Source of the DNA: Agrypnia vestita
Taxonomy: Eukaryota; Arthropoda; Insecta; Trichoptera; Phryganeidae
Direction of reading: 5' to 3'
NCBI GenBank assembly: GCA_016648135.1
Contig: JADDOH010009991.1
Coordinates: 1-64,000 of the forward strand
Length of the DNA stretch: 64,000 nucleotides
The notes below the pieces were generated by a model, which was not told where the DNA came from, made no database searches, and saw only the letters and a program-made list of their open reading frames with translations. The first letter of the stretch is position 1, and the number at the start of each line of letters is the position of its first letter. Shown here one piece after another: positions 55,110-64,000 of the stretch. Position numbers and translations under genes: made by a program.

Positions 55110-56050
55110 TAAATATTTCAATCTATTACCCACCGAACTAAAAATTGTAATCAAAGTAAACAAACCAACTAAAAACAAAATAAAAAAATGAATAATCGAA
55201 AGACAAGAACATCTGATATCCTTATAAATTACATTGTAATCATCATACAACTATCATTCGAGTCACTATTTTGAAAGCTAGGTATTAATATTAGTCACTA
55301 GTTACTAATTTATATATAGTTTTTATTGAGCTTTACACACGTCTAACTTCTCATCTCCCGAACTATGTATGTACAGGTATATGTATATACCTTTATAGGA
55401 TTTAACATACTCATAATGTATGTAATATATAATATATTTTGTACATTTTCTTTTGGGATTTAATAAATAAAAAATTAAATTAAAAAATAAGTCACATAAA
55501 ATGATAAAAACAATAACGAAAACAAACTATATTTATTTAGGTAATATTTTAGGCCCTTTTAAAAAAGGTAATATTTTAGAACCTTTTTTTAGCTTGGTAT
55601 CCCTATCAAACTAGTATTATTACCAATGCTCCATTATTCGGCCTTACAGTACTAAAATCTCACTTTCATCTTCAGTAAACTTGACTCTCAAACGCAAATC
55701 TTAACAATCGCGCATATCGCTTACAAGCAGTATGGAGCATGGAACGATCAGATGTCAGTTGATTATATTTCGCGTCTTGGTGTAGTCGCGCGTCGAGTTG
55801 ACATCTGTCATCTAAAAATGTCTATCACTTTTCTTTTCGAATAATGACATTTTAGGACGGTTTTTTTAAAACTTAATAAGAGAGTAATAATATTTTTTTT
55901 TTAAAAACTGTGCGTTATATTTAAAATCAATGTTTATAAATTTATTTTGAGTGACTTTACTTGGATCTTATCGATGTGAGTATTTTTAAAATAATTTCTA
56001 GTAATAAACAAATTAATTAATTTAAGGATACATTTTCAGGGTTTCACAGC
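55110..56050. other. No gene seen
   Basis: AT-rich; a few (TATG)n words near 55370-55440. No supported feature. Confidence 0.3.
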
Positions 56051-56054
56051 CGTT

Positions 56055-56185
56055 CAAATCTCGTATTTTCTAGGGCATTCTACCTGGTATTTTACCTAGT
56101 GGTTTAGCGACTTTTCTTACATACGTCGGCCAGAATTGTTGTACACACGCGACAGAGTACCCCAGAAAATTCTAACCGGAAAGTT
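56055..56185. repeat. Palindromic hammerhead-family element, core lost
   Basis: tattttctagggcattctac and gagtaccccagaaaattcta arms, with acatacgtcggccagaattg between. The CUGAUGA and GAAA boxes are gone. Confidence 0.5.
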
Positions 56186-56439
56186 TTAATGAAATTACAT
56201 TGGTTTGTTAAGTAATTATTTTTCATGACCTTTCCAAATAATCGCTTTGTGTTAAGGATGTTAGTTCTACTATGTACTAAAATATCATTCTTGCAACTTT
56301 TCGTTCTTGTTTTACAATGAAAAGTATACATTTGCATTTGATTTTTTTTTAAATTTAATGCAAAAATATCCCCATTATATTTTAAGAACACATTCTTATT
56401 GTGAAGTTGCAATTTTTTCAGAACAAAGTCCTGTGTAAT

Positions 56440-56520
56440 TTAAAACCAAATTAATTAGAAAGACATACAGAAAAATCAAATCAACGAATCCCGATAGCAG
56501 CCAAATATTTTTTCGTTTAA
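56440..56520. repeat. SINE 3' body remnant
   Basis: attagaaagacatacagaaa as at 6517-6535, then cgaatcccgatagcagcc. Confidence 0.5.
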
Positions 56521-56609
56521 TTAATTTGGTTTCTCAAATATCCCTTTCAAAATATGATTGCTTTGTTATAAGAAATATGAAAACAATAATTATATTTTGT
56601 CATTTTGAT

Positions 56610-57045
56610 ATGTGGGGTATAAAAGCAAAGGCAACATTATCAAAAAAATTAAAAAAAGTGTTTTGAATGCAGTCACCGAGGATTACTGATTTAAAATGTA
56701 CTGAATTAAAGATTTTACGTATTTATCCCTTCCAAAATCATGTTTACTATAAATTTATAGGCTATGTAAACTCTAAAATCTCGAATCCAGTACATTATTT
56801 CGTGAGTACCTACATTATTAACCTACTTGTATGATTATACCTTTTGTACTATAATAATGTAACATAATATGATATTATTTAGATGATATCATGTTATACC
56901 ATCTTGCACAAAGTGTATGGGTAAGTCATGCCTGTGTTTGTGCTAATCTAAATGAAATAAAAGTTATAAATTAGTAATCTTCGATGACTGCATTCATTTT
57001 TTTTTTAATATTGCTGCCTTTATTTGCTTTAGTAACCCACATTAT
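56610..57045. mobile_element. Palindromic MITE
   Basis: tgtggggtataaaagcaaag with gcagtcaccgaggattact at the left; complement at 56960-57045 (gatgactgcattca, atttgctttagtaacccaca). Half copy at 15715-15795. Confidence 0.6.
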
Positions 57046-57219
57046 GCTAAAGTATCACTTTTATATTTATGAATGTGTTATGTAAAAAACGCAAGATGAA
57101 TAACTTAATTTACTACGAAGTAAACATTTATCAAACACCTCATTTATTAAATACCCCAATCATTTAATATCTACATTTACAGAATATTCTTTATTTCTTA
57201 ATCAATCTGACTGCCCAAC

Positions 57220-57270
57220 TGCTTTTTTATTTTTTTATTTTTTTATATTTATTTTTTATTTTTTTTAAAT
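57220..57270. repeat. Poly(T/A) tract
   Basis: tttttatttttttattt units. Confidence 0.7.
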
Positions 57271-57399
57271 TACCTCTTGCAAAACTGTAATTACAGTTTA
57301 AACGCAAGGATTTAATTATAATAAGTGTATGTACATTTCTTTACTTAATTGTATTTACATTATGATATTTTATATAATAAGCTACTACATTAAACTAAT

Positions 57400-57870
57400 T
57401 TTGCTTTTCCTATCCAGTATCCTAACTGTAGTATTTCTTTAATGTCTTTTTTACATTTTTTTGTCCCGTTACATTTTTTATTTTATCCGGTAGCTTGTTG
57501 AATAATTTTGGAATTACGCACTGTTAGGTTCTGTCTCCATAACAATTATTTGTTTTTTTTATTTCTAGTTTTTTATTCGTTATTTGTCTTGTCGTATATT
57601 CATGATGTATTGGTGTTTTGAAACTGTCCTTCTCGTATTCTTCCAGTGTTATTTTATAGTCAAGTTGTTTTTGGATCGGTAAGATTTTACACATTTTGAA
57701 TATGTTTTCCGGTTGGTCCTTACATGCTTCTTTTTGTTTTTTATTTGCTATAGTTTTAATAATTCTTTATTGTAGTTGTTTTACTTTTTCTAAGTATGAT
57801 GGATACGTCAATCCGTAGCTGTTTAGGCCATGGTTTACAATTGAGTCTACTAAACTATAATACAAGCTTC
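57400..57870 (-). mobile_element. LINE 3' end, decayed RT C-terminus
   Basis: Minus strand reads N-N-C-Y-G-D-R-T, a stop, C-V-I-P-K-L-F-N-K-L-P-D-K-I-K, then K-E-I-L-Q-L-G-Y-W-I-G-K-A. C-terminal end of a CR1/Jockey-like protein with stops and shifts. Confidence 0.5.
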
Positions 57871-57879
57871 TTTGATATG

Positions 57880-58085
57880 GCAAATTTTGGCAAAGCAATC
57901 ATGGTTGTTGGTAGCAGTGATACTACCCGGCGCCATCTGTTGTGATCTGCACCATTCCTGGCGGCTTCTTGAAGTGACCTATTGCTTGTAGACCTCACCA
58001 GGACCAGATCCGCCCATCCAGTTGGTGATCTTCTTGTTGGGGACAGGTTCCCTCGATTCTGCCTTGTCCCACCAGCTTATCCATT
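57880..58085 (-). mobile_element. RTE-like LINE C-terminal fragment 3
   Basis: Minus strand includes T-S-N-R-S-L-Q-E-A-A-R-N-G and H-N-R-W-R, similar to the A-x-D-R-x-x-W-R-R end of RTE proteins. Decayed. Confidence 0.4.
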
Positions 58086-58179
58086 TCATCAGCGGGTGTG
58101 TCATGTTATAACTGCCCAACGTAGTTATGATGTACGAGAAAACTATTTTATGTCATTACCGATAAATCGTCGTTTGTTT

Positions 58180-58600
58180 CTTCTTCTTCTTTTGGTGTCA
58201 TGTCAGGTCCCCCCAACGTTGACTATCACCCGAGAGAAAGCGTCCCTGTCCTGGGCAGCACGAAACAGCTCTCCAACACTTCTTATGCCCGTCCAGTCGC
58301 GTATATTGCGGAGCCAGGAAATTTGTCTCCTTCCAACACCTCTACGACCCTCTATTTTGCCCATAAGAATCAGGTGGAGCAATTCATATTTTTCTCCTCT
58401 GAGCACATGACCCAAATACGATACCTTTCGGATTTTGATATTTGTCAGCAACTGTCTATTCACTCTAGCTCTTTGAAGAACTGTTGTGTTGCTGACCATA
58501 TCCGTCCAGGGTATCCGGAGCATTCTCCGATGTATCCACATTTCGAACGCCTCCAGCCGGTTCATGCTACTCACTTTGAGGGTCCACGATTCCACTTCGT
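58180..58600 (-). mobile_element. LINE C-terminal fragment with GAA tail
   Basis: Minus frame 58595-58203 is open: MESWTLKVSSMNRLEAFEMW, I-H-R-R-M-L-R-I-P-W-T-D-M, YLGHVLRGEKYELL, G-R-R-G-V-G-R-R and F-S-R-V. The 3' end has a GAAGAAGAAGAA tail (58165-58190), as at 18061. Confidence 0.7.
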
Positions 58601-58604
58601 ATGT

Positions 58605-59530
58605 CGTTTATTTGACAAAATAATTTTATTGCTTGATACATAGGTACTTAATACATATAATATAGAAGATAAAATGTTGCAAGCTTCTCGGCCACTAGAT
58701 ACATAAAAATGCCTGTTCTGAGGTAGGTAGCCTTTTTTATCATTTTACGATATCTAATATTGATTTCGAAAGAAAGTAGGTACATAGGGTTAAAATCAAG
58801 AATAAACAATATTAAAAAATATAAAAGTATCATGCGAGATGCAGGAAAAAATGGAAATAAATGCAAACGGTAGTTTTACATTTGTTATCAAAACAGCGTC
58901 TTTAGTATGGATCCAAGAAGTGGCAAGCTGAAATAAAAGTTTAAAAAATAAAAGATAGAAAAAATAAGAATGCTAAAAAGGAACAAGAATGAACGTAATT
59001 TGGTAAAAAGTTAAATAAAATAAAGGCACAAAAAAGTTTTTACAAGCAGGACTAAAATATCTATAAAATATAGAATATGATAGAATCAATAAAATAAAAT
59101 GAGTATAATAATCACAGTATAGAGTAACAATCGATATGAAGCAGTAACATAAAATAAAACATGTAAAAATAATCACGGTAAAAAAAACACTCTAGAATAC
59201 TCTAGAATAATGTAAGAGTAACAAGCAAAGTGAAATAATTGAAATATGTGAAAATGGCCGCTTACATTATTCAACATGTTACATTTTCATTTATTTCATT
59301 TCTTTACTTTTACATTTGTTTGAGTTAAATTATACTATGCCTGTCTCACTAGAGAGCTCTGTGTTGAGACAAGCAAAGTTTACAATTATAACTTATATGT
59401 AAGTACATTTATACAAAATAGGTTAAAACAAAAAGTACATTTTGAACAAATAAGTTTTAAAAAAAGATTTATAATCGCCTACACTCAGGCACATGTAAAT
59501 ATACACTAGTACAATCTCAATTTTTCTAAT
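58605..59530. other. AT-rich region, probably LINE 3' UTR sequence
   Basis: 59270-59400 (ttgtttgagttaaattatac, gcctgtctcactagagagct) resembles 47040-47090. No coding sequence. Confidence 0.3.
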
Positions 59531-59539
59531 TCTCAATTT

Positions 59540-59896
59540 GTTTGGATGAGTTTCCCAATAGCTGGTCGACCCATCTCTTTTACCCAAATTTTAATAGTTG
59601 TTTTTACATTTTTCGGATTGTTCATTTGTGATACCCTTTCCAGCATTGTATTGTACAGTTTCGGGCCTATATGTTTGAAGTTCTTTTGTCCATACGTGGT
59701 TCGCGCTCTTGGGACTTGAATAGCATATTTGTTTCTGCGTGTTTTGGATGTGTGTGAAATGTGTTTGTTTGTTTTTGTACATGTAATTTAGGACAGTTTT
59801 GGCATATATTTGTCTAACATCAAAAACTTCTAATTTATTAAATATTTCGTCTGTTACATATAGGTACACAAAATATAACAAACTGGAGTAATACAA
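59540..59896 (-). mobile_element. LINE 3' end, RT C-terminus
   Basis: Minus strand reads D-E-I-F-N-K-L-E-V-F-D-V-R-Q-I-Y-A-K-T-V-L, then after a shift V-P-R-A-R-T-T-Y-G-Q-K-N and I-G-P-K-L-Y-N, like 47320-47790. Confidence 0.55.
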
Positions 59897-59899
59897 TGA

Positions 59900-60885
59900 A
59901 AAATAGTCATGGATAGGTATACGAGTTTAAGAGCTGCATATGGAAATATGCAGTTTTTTTACATAAATAATAATCGATTAAACACAAGGCCTATTGTTAA
60001 ATGCACGTTGACATTTATAAAAAAAAAAACATTCCAATATCAGTGTTTACTCAACACACACACACACAAACAAGTACTTGCGAAATAGTAGGCAGCCAGC
60101 CATTACTCTACATTTGAATGATGAAATCCAACACGTGAATTGTAATCTTAAAAATCTCAATAGATTAATTAAATATAGACGTAAGTGTTAATAAATGTCG
60201 CAATTTTATACATTACAAAGAGTTCAATAAGAGAATTAATTAATAATGTTATTTGTAACGTTTTTATGTTGTAATATGCCGAACAGATTATTTTTTTAAA
60301 TAGTGTTGTTTCGGAAGTCAAATTTGAAAATTCACACCCATGATAAATGCTATCGTTTTTTGCATTAACTCTATGACCCTTCTTTCTTCTTCTTCTTTCC
60401 TGGCGTTTCACCCCTATGAGGTGTTCTTGCCACAAAACAAGTGTGTTTCTTCGTTGGCAATGGCTGTGATGGTTGTGTTTTTTTTCTCTTTTAATAATGT
60501 TTATCCTAAAATAAATCGATTACAATTTGAATTTCTAAAACTCTATGACCCGTGAAACAATTAGTCGACCCAATAGGAAAGAAATTATTATGTAATTTTT
60601 ACATGTTTTAATACTATATAGAATCAGAAGAAATTACGCACTATCGAAAACTCTCATGTTGGAGTAATACAACTGTAGCTCTCGCACGGCCCACCGGATT
60701 CTGGAAACATCTATAAAGTTGTTATACAGTTAAATCAAGAAAGTACCTACCGACAAGCGAGAACTTTTCTACTGCAAACCTGAGCGATTTAAGGAGCGTG
60801 CATCAGTAGGTATACGAGAGACAAGTTTTTAGGATTGGTGAAAAGTGCAGCGAAGATTCAATAACGAATTTGGTAAATTAGTGTG
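59900..60885. other. No gene seen
   Basis: A (CA)n run at 60054-60068; otherwise no supported feature. Confidence 0.3.
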
Positions 60886-60889
60886 TGAA

Positions 60890-61012
60890 AGTATTTTAAG
60901 TATTTTCTTTCCACTTTATGTCATTATTATTACATGTTATTATTTTTTTCTTTAAACTATATATTCTATTAATGTACACTTTACCTATCTGTTTGTAAAA
61001 ACCCTGTAGGGT
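60890..61012 (+). repeat. LINE 3' terminal piece
   Basis: gtattttctttccactttat through acctatctgtttgtaaaa matches 5278-5380 and ends in the AACCCTGTAGGGTT hairpin, truncated just there. Confidence 0.55.
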
Positions 61013-61285
61013 TCATTCCTATTGGATTTTTTTCAGGGTTTTAATCATTTTATTTAACTTGTATTGAAACGAATAAATTTTTCGTAATTGATATTAGTTA
61101 CTGTAATGATAGTCCAACGTTTTACGAAAAATAAGTCAGAAAAATTGAAAAAAAAAATGCAAACTTTGATGTCGCATATCTCCATAACTATTGATATTAG
61201 GTCATGACAGCTTGAACATTTACGACTCATAATCAAGGCAGGAGTATAGTCCTGCGAGGTTATTAATGTTTTACAAATAACCCTG
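61013..61285. repeat. CAGGG-family MITE, right half
   Basis: From about the central ccta-ttgga region to aaataaccctg, TA following. Left arm missing. Confidence 0.6.
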
Positions 61286-61654
61286 TATACAGGATGTGAA
61301 ATATTTATTCCAAAAATGTCAAGCAACAATGTCCTAGTACCTATCAATAGTTATGGAGATAAGCATCTTCATTTTTTAAATATTTCTGTTATCAATTATT
61401 TTCTGTAAAACTTTGTGGACTATCATGAAATTGACTTATTTCAAGTGTTAGAAATTGGTTGCAGAAATTTTAACCAGAATTTTTTTGCACGGTTTTAATT
61501 ATTTTATTTGACTTGTATTAAAGCTAATGAAGTACTTAGAATATTTGATATGTGTTACTTTAATTAAAGTTCAACTAGTAACTTTGGCGGGAAATTAACC
61601 GGTTAAATATTGTGGAATAACTCTGTAACATCTTGGGCATAAATATATGATTAT

Positions 61655-61870
61655 ATATAGGATGTCACGTAGCTAATAGCAAAAACTTCTGAATTGAGAA
61701 AAAATAAAAAGGAAAAATTTAATTTTCAATAGAAAATATTATTTACACTTTGGGTGAAATATCTTCAGTTACGGAGATAAGCGACATCAAAGTTTGCATT
61801 TTTTTTAAATACATCTGACTTATTTTCTGTAAAATGTTGGAGCATCACTATAGTAATTTATACGGAATAT
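61655..61870. repeat. CAGGGTGT-type MITE half
   Basis: ggatgtcacgtagctaatag, gagataagcgacatcaaag and gtaaaatgttggagcatc as in 24886-25170. Confidence 0.5.
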
Positions 61871-61899
61871 TAAAAAATCTTTTGCTTTCACGAATACGA

Positions 61900-61945
61900 A
61901 TATCAAGCCTACTATTCGGCGAATACGAATACGAATACGAATAAT
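61900..61945 (+). repeat. Hexamer repeat (cgaata)n
   Basis: About five units of cgaata/cgaatac in two clusters. The minus frame reads Y-S-Y-S-Y-S. Confidence 0.8.
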
Positions 61946-61984
61946 TCAACAAGGTAGTAAATAATACACCACTGTTTATAGAAA

Positions 61985-62553
61985 TGGGACCAAAATTAAT
62001 GTGTATACCTATAAAACTCAATTTCTGTCTGTTCTCTATACAAATCCACACCGTTTGTTCGATTCGATTCAAATTTTGCATACTTATGCTTTAGGACCCG
62101 GCGGGTAACATAGGCAACATTTCCTCCCTATTCTCATACCCTTCCCCTCCCCCTGACATATTTTCGATGCAAATCTGTACCACTTGACCGCTCGGACACA
62201 AAATTTGGAAAATTATTCTTTAGGATAAGGCGGGTAAGATATTCGATATTTCCCCCCTAGTCTTTCAACCCTTCCCCTCCGCTGATATATTTTCAATGCA
62301 AATCTGTACCGTTTGACCGATCGGACTCAAAATTTGGAAACTTATTCGTTAGGACTCGACGGGTAACATATGCGACATTTCCCCCTATTCTTTTAACCCT
62401 TCCCCTCCGCCTATATATTTTCGATGCAAATCTATACCAGTCGAATCGAACCTTTGTTTACCCTCACAAATTTATTTTAAACTTAATCCTTAACGCGTGC
62501 AACGCCGGGTAAGGGCAGCTAGTATTTTATAGAAATACATTAATTTTGGTCCC
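61985..62553 (+). mobile_element. Helitron-like element with internal minisatellite
   Basis: Ends ggcagCTAGT (CTAG at 62519-62522) preceded by a GC-rich aacgccgggtaaggg stretch, as Helitron 3' ends do. Bounded outside by gggaccaaaattaatgt (61986-62002) and its complement (62537-62553). No Rep/helicase coding sequence. Confidence 0.5.
62090..62440 (+). repeat. 129-base minisatellite, 2.7 copies
   Basis: Units begin near 62090, 62222 and 62351 (tagga-c-cgrcgggtaa), share aacccttcccctccg and tttcgatgcaaatct, and differ by about 10-15 percent. Confidence 0.8.
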
Positions 62554-62674
62554 ATCATCACTTGCGTCGTACACCTCTAGCCATCCTCTCTTCGTTCACC
62601 TTTCCGTTCATTATAAAATTATCTAAACGACACTTTTTTGTCATATTTCTTTTTTGAATGTATAATAAGAAATT

Positions 62675-62860
62675 CAATATTATATTTATTGAATATTTGT
62701 CTGCCTGTTCTCTGTACACTCCTTCACCCTTTGAACGATCTAAATCAAATGTTGCATAGTTACTCTTTAGGATCCTGCGCAAACTATAAGGATCATTCCT
62801 TCTCCCCTTGGCCACCTACGGATATCCCCATCCCTATATAAATATGCGATATAATTTGAA
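62675..62860 (+). repeat. Helitron-like 5' fragment
   Basis: ttgtctgcctgttctctgta and aatgttgcatagttactctt resemble the start of 61985-62553. Confidence 0.4.
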
Positions 62861-63114
62861 TCACATTCATTCAAAATTTTTACTCAAAAATTGTATGCGT
62901 CATTTTATTCTTTAAATCCTAAGTATAGAGAATACTTTAACAACTGCCTATCATGGTAAATGACGGATTATTTTGACGATCTGGGTCGATGTTGGTTTTG
63001 TTGTGATGTTGGCTGCCATGGTTCTTCCCATTATCGGTAATTCTCGAAGAAATCCACTCGTTTTAAATGTGTCCATTAAAACTGATCGACTTATTTATTT
63101 CGTACTACCAGAAA

Positions 63115-63440
63115 GCAATTCTTTTATTTATACAATCGATACATAATAATGATTTTTTATAATAAATTAAATGTAAATATTAAAATGTTATTACATTTTA
63201 ATATACTCCCCATAATATGAGCCAAAAGCTTGAGCTTATGGGAGGAGTACTTACAAGCCAAATTAAAGTACGAAATCAGAAACCATTTAGAAGTAGTAAT
63301 TTTTATTATACAAACGTCTAGACAATGTTTCAATACATCGTTGTCCAAAATCTAGGATTTAACTTCTTTCTCAAACTGTTCGTATTTTTTAATGTTTCAT
63401 TATTGAAATTTGTCTTGGAATGTTTCTTTCTTGAACTTTA
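63115..63440 (-). repeat. Dispersed repeat shared with 6170-6480
   Basis: gagcttatgggaggagta, tacatcgttgtccaaaat and cataataatg...ataataaatta in both. Minus frame with L-D-N-D-V-L-K-H-C as described there. Confidence 0.55.
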
Positions 63441-63649
63441 TTTGTATTTGGCTTTGAGAGACAAATGAAACTAATTTAGTTCAATTTATTACCAAAGGAA
63501 AGTCACTGGAACGTGTTAAATTGTAGTAACGTTCTTAATTATCTCCAGAATATTTCGCTCATTTATTATTATACTCTTTCTTAATTGGCATCGATTAATG
63601 CTGTTCCTATTGTATCGGACAGGTAGAATGATGATGGCAACATCATATG

Positions 63650-63840
63650 ACGACGTGATGATGATGATGATGATGACCCATCTGAAGTCGTGAATGTTGG
63701 TCCTTCTGGGGCCCAGGTCCGTTGTATGGGCGAATGCCGTACATGGGCCCACCTCGCCTCCAAGCGGATAGTCGGCGCGGGCACTGAGCCGGCGATATGT
63801 GACATCTCCGACGGAGGGCGTTGGAAAAATTCCACGAAGA
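63650..63840. other. GC-rich patch of unknown nature
   Basis: A gat/atg trinucleotide run (63654-63676) followed by about 150 bases of GC-rich sequence (tggggcccaggtccgttg, agtcggcgcgggcact). Composition differs sharply from the surroundings. Short frames on both strands, none recognised. Confidence 0.35.
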
Positions 63841-64000
63841 AATTACATTTTTGGTCTTATCTTGTAAAGTGTTGAAATATTTGAAATACTTAAGAAAATG
63901 AAATATTTAAGTTTGATGAAATATTTAATGAAATATTTAAGAATTAGATAAGACATTTGTAAATGTAATACTGAATAAAATTGATGTTTCGTGGTCTTGA

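Noticed and set aside
57982..58410. Plus-strand open frame of 142 codons
   Set aside because: It lies opposite LINE C-terminal fragments on the minus strand, which explain the sequence.
1..64000. CRISPR arrays, bacterial operons or prophage
   Set aside because: No regular spacer arrays, no dense gene packing, and the genes present have spliceosomal introns.

Overview
This window looks like nuclear DNA of an insect, most probably a lepidopteran. It is AT-rich, has two intron-containing genes, and is crowded with transposable-element debris typical of that order: mariner, RTE-like and CR1/Jockey-like LINE 3' ends, Penelope-like pieces, tRNA-derived SINEs, many palindromic MITEs and (TTAGG)n-type repeats. 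There is no operon structure, CRISPR array or bacterial gene. The order-level assignment is an inference from repeat style; no species is claimed.

Two cellular genes are supported. Gene A (minus strand, exons 4356-4303, 2666-2497, 1443-1233) would encode a 144-residue secreted protein. Its exons join in frame with consensus splice sites and there is a poly(A) signal, but I do not recognise the family. Gene B (plus strand, exons 22061-22183, 33125-33347, 35480-35631, 38999-39176, 43144-43307) encodes a 279-residue apolipoprotein-D-like lipocalin with signal peptide, GxW and TDY motifs, four cysteines and an unusual C-terminal extension. A TATA box lies at 21872 and a poly(A) signal at 43490. 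Its introns (about 10.9, 2.1, 3.4 and 4.0 kb) are almost entirely repeats.

Layout: 1-1.2 kb nested hAT-type and Harbinger-type elements; 1.2-4.4 kb gene A with a LINE relic, a minisatellite and MITE halves in its introns; 4.9-9.5 kb LINE relic, solo-LTR-like block, tRNA-like SINE and the first hammerhead-ribozyme elements; 9.6-21.8 kb MITEs, LINE fragments, SINEs and an hAT relic; 21.9-43.5 kb gene B, whose first intron holds a four-part inverted repeat, a Harbinger-type MITE, a three-deep nest ending in a mariner, and a CR1-like LINE inserted in an RTE-like LINE; 39.6-41.2 kb a Penelope-like endonuclease fragment and more hammerhead motifs; 43.9-64 kb repeats only, including a second hammerhead element (49.2 kb), a second mariner (53.8-55.1 kb) and a Helitron-like element with an internal minisatellite (62 kb).

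The most interesting signal is a set of hammerhead-ribozyme-like motifs of at least two, perhaps three, sequence families. One copy overlaps the end of a Penelope-like GIY-YIG endonuclease reading frame. Others sit in short palindromic elements whose arms extend helix I. Hammerheads in Penelope-like elements are known; the palindromic arrangement and the 49-base flanking duplication around the 7 kb copy deserve checking.
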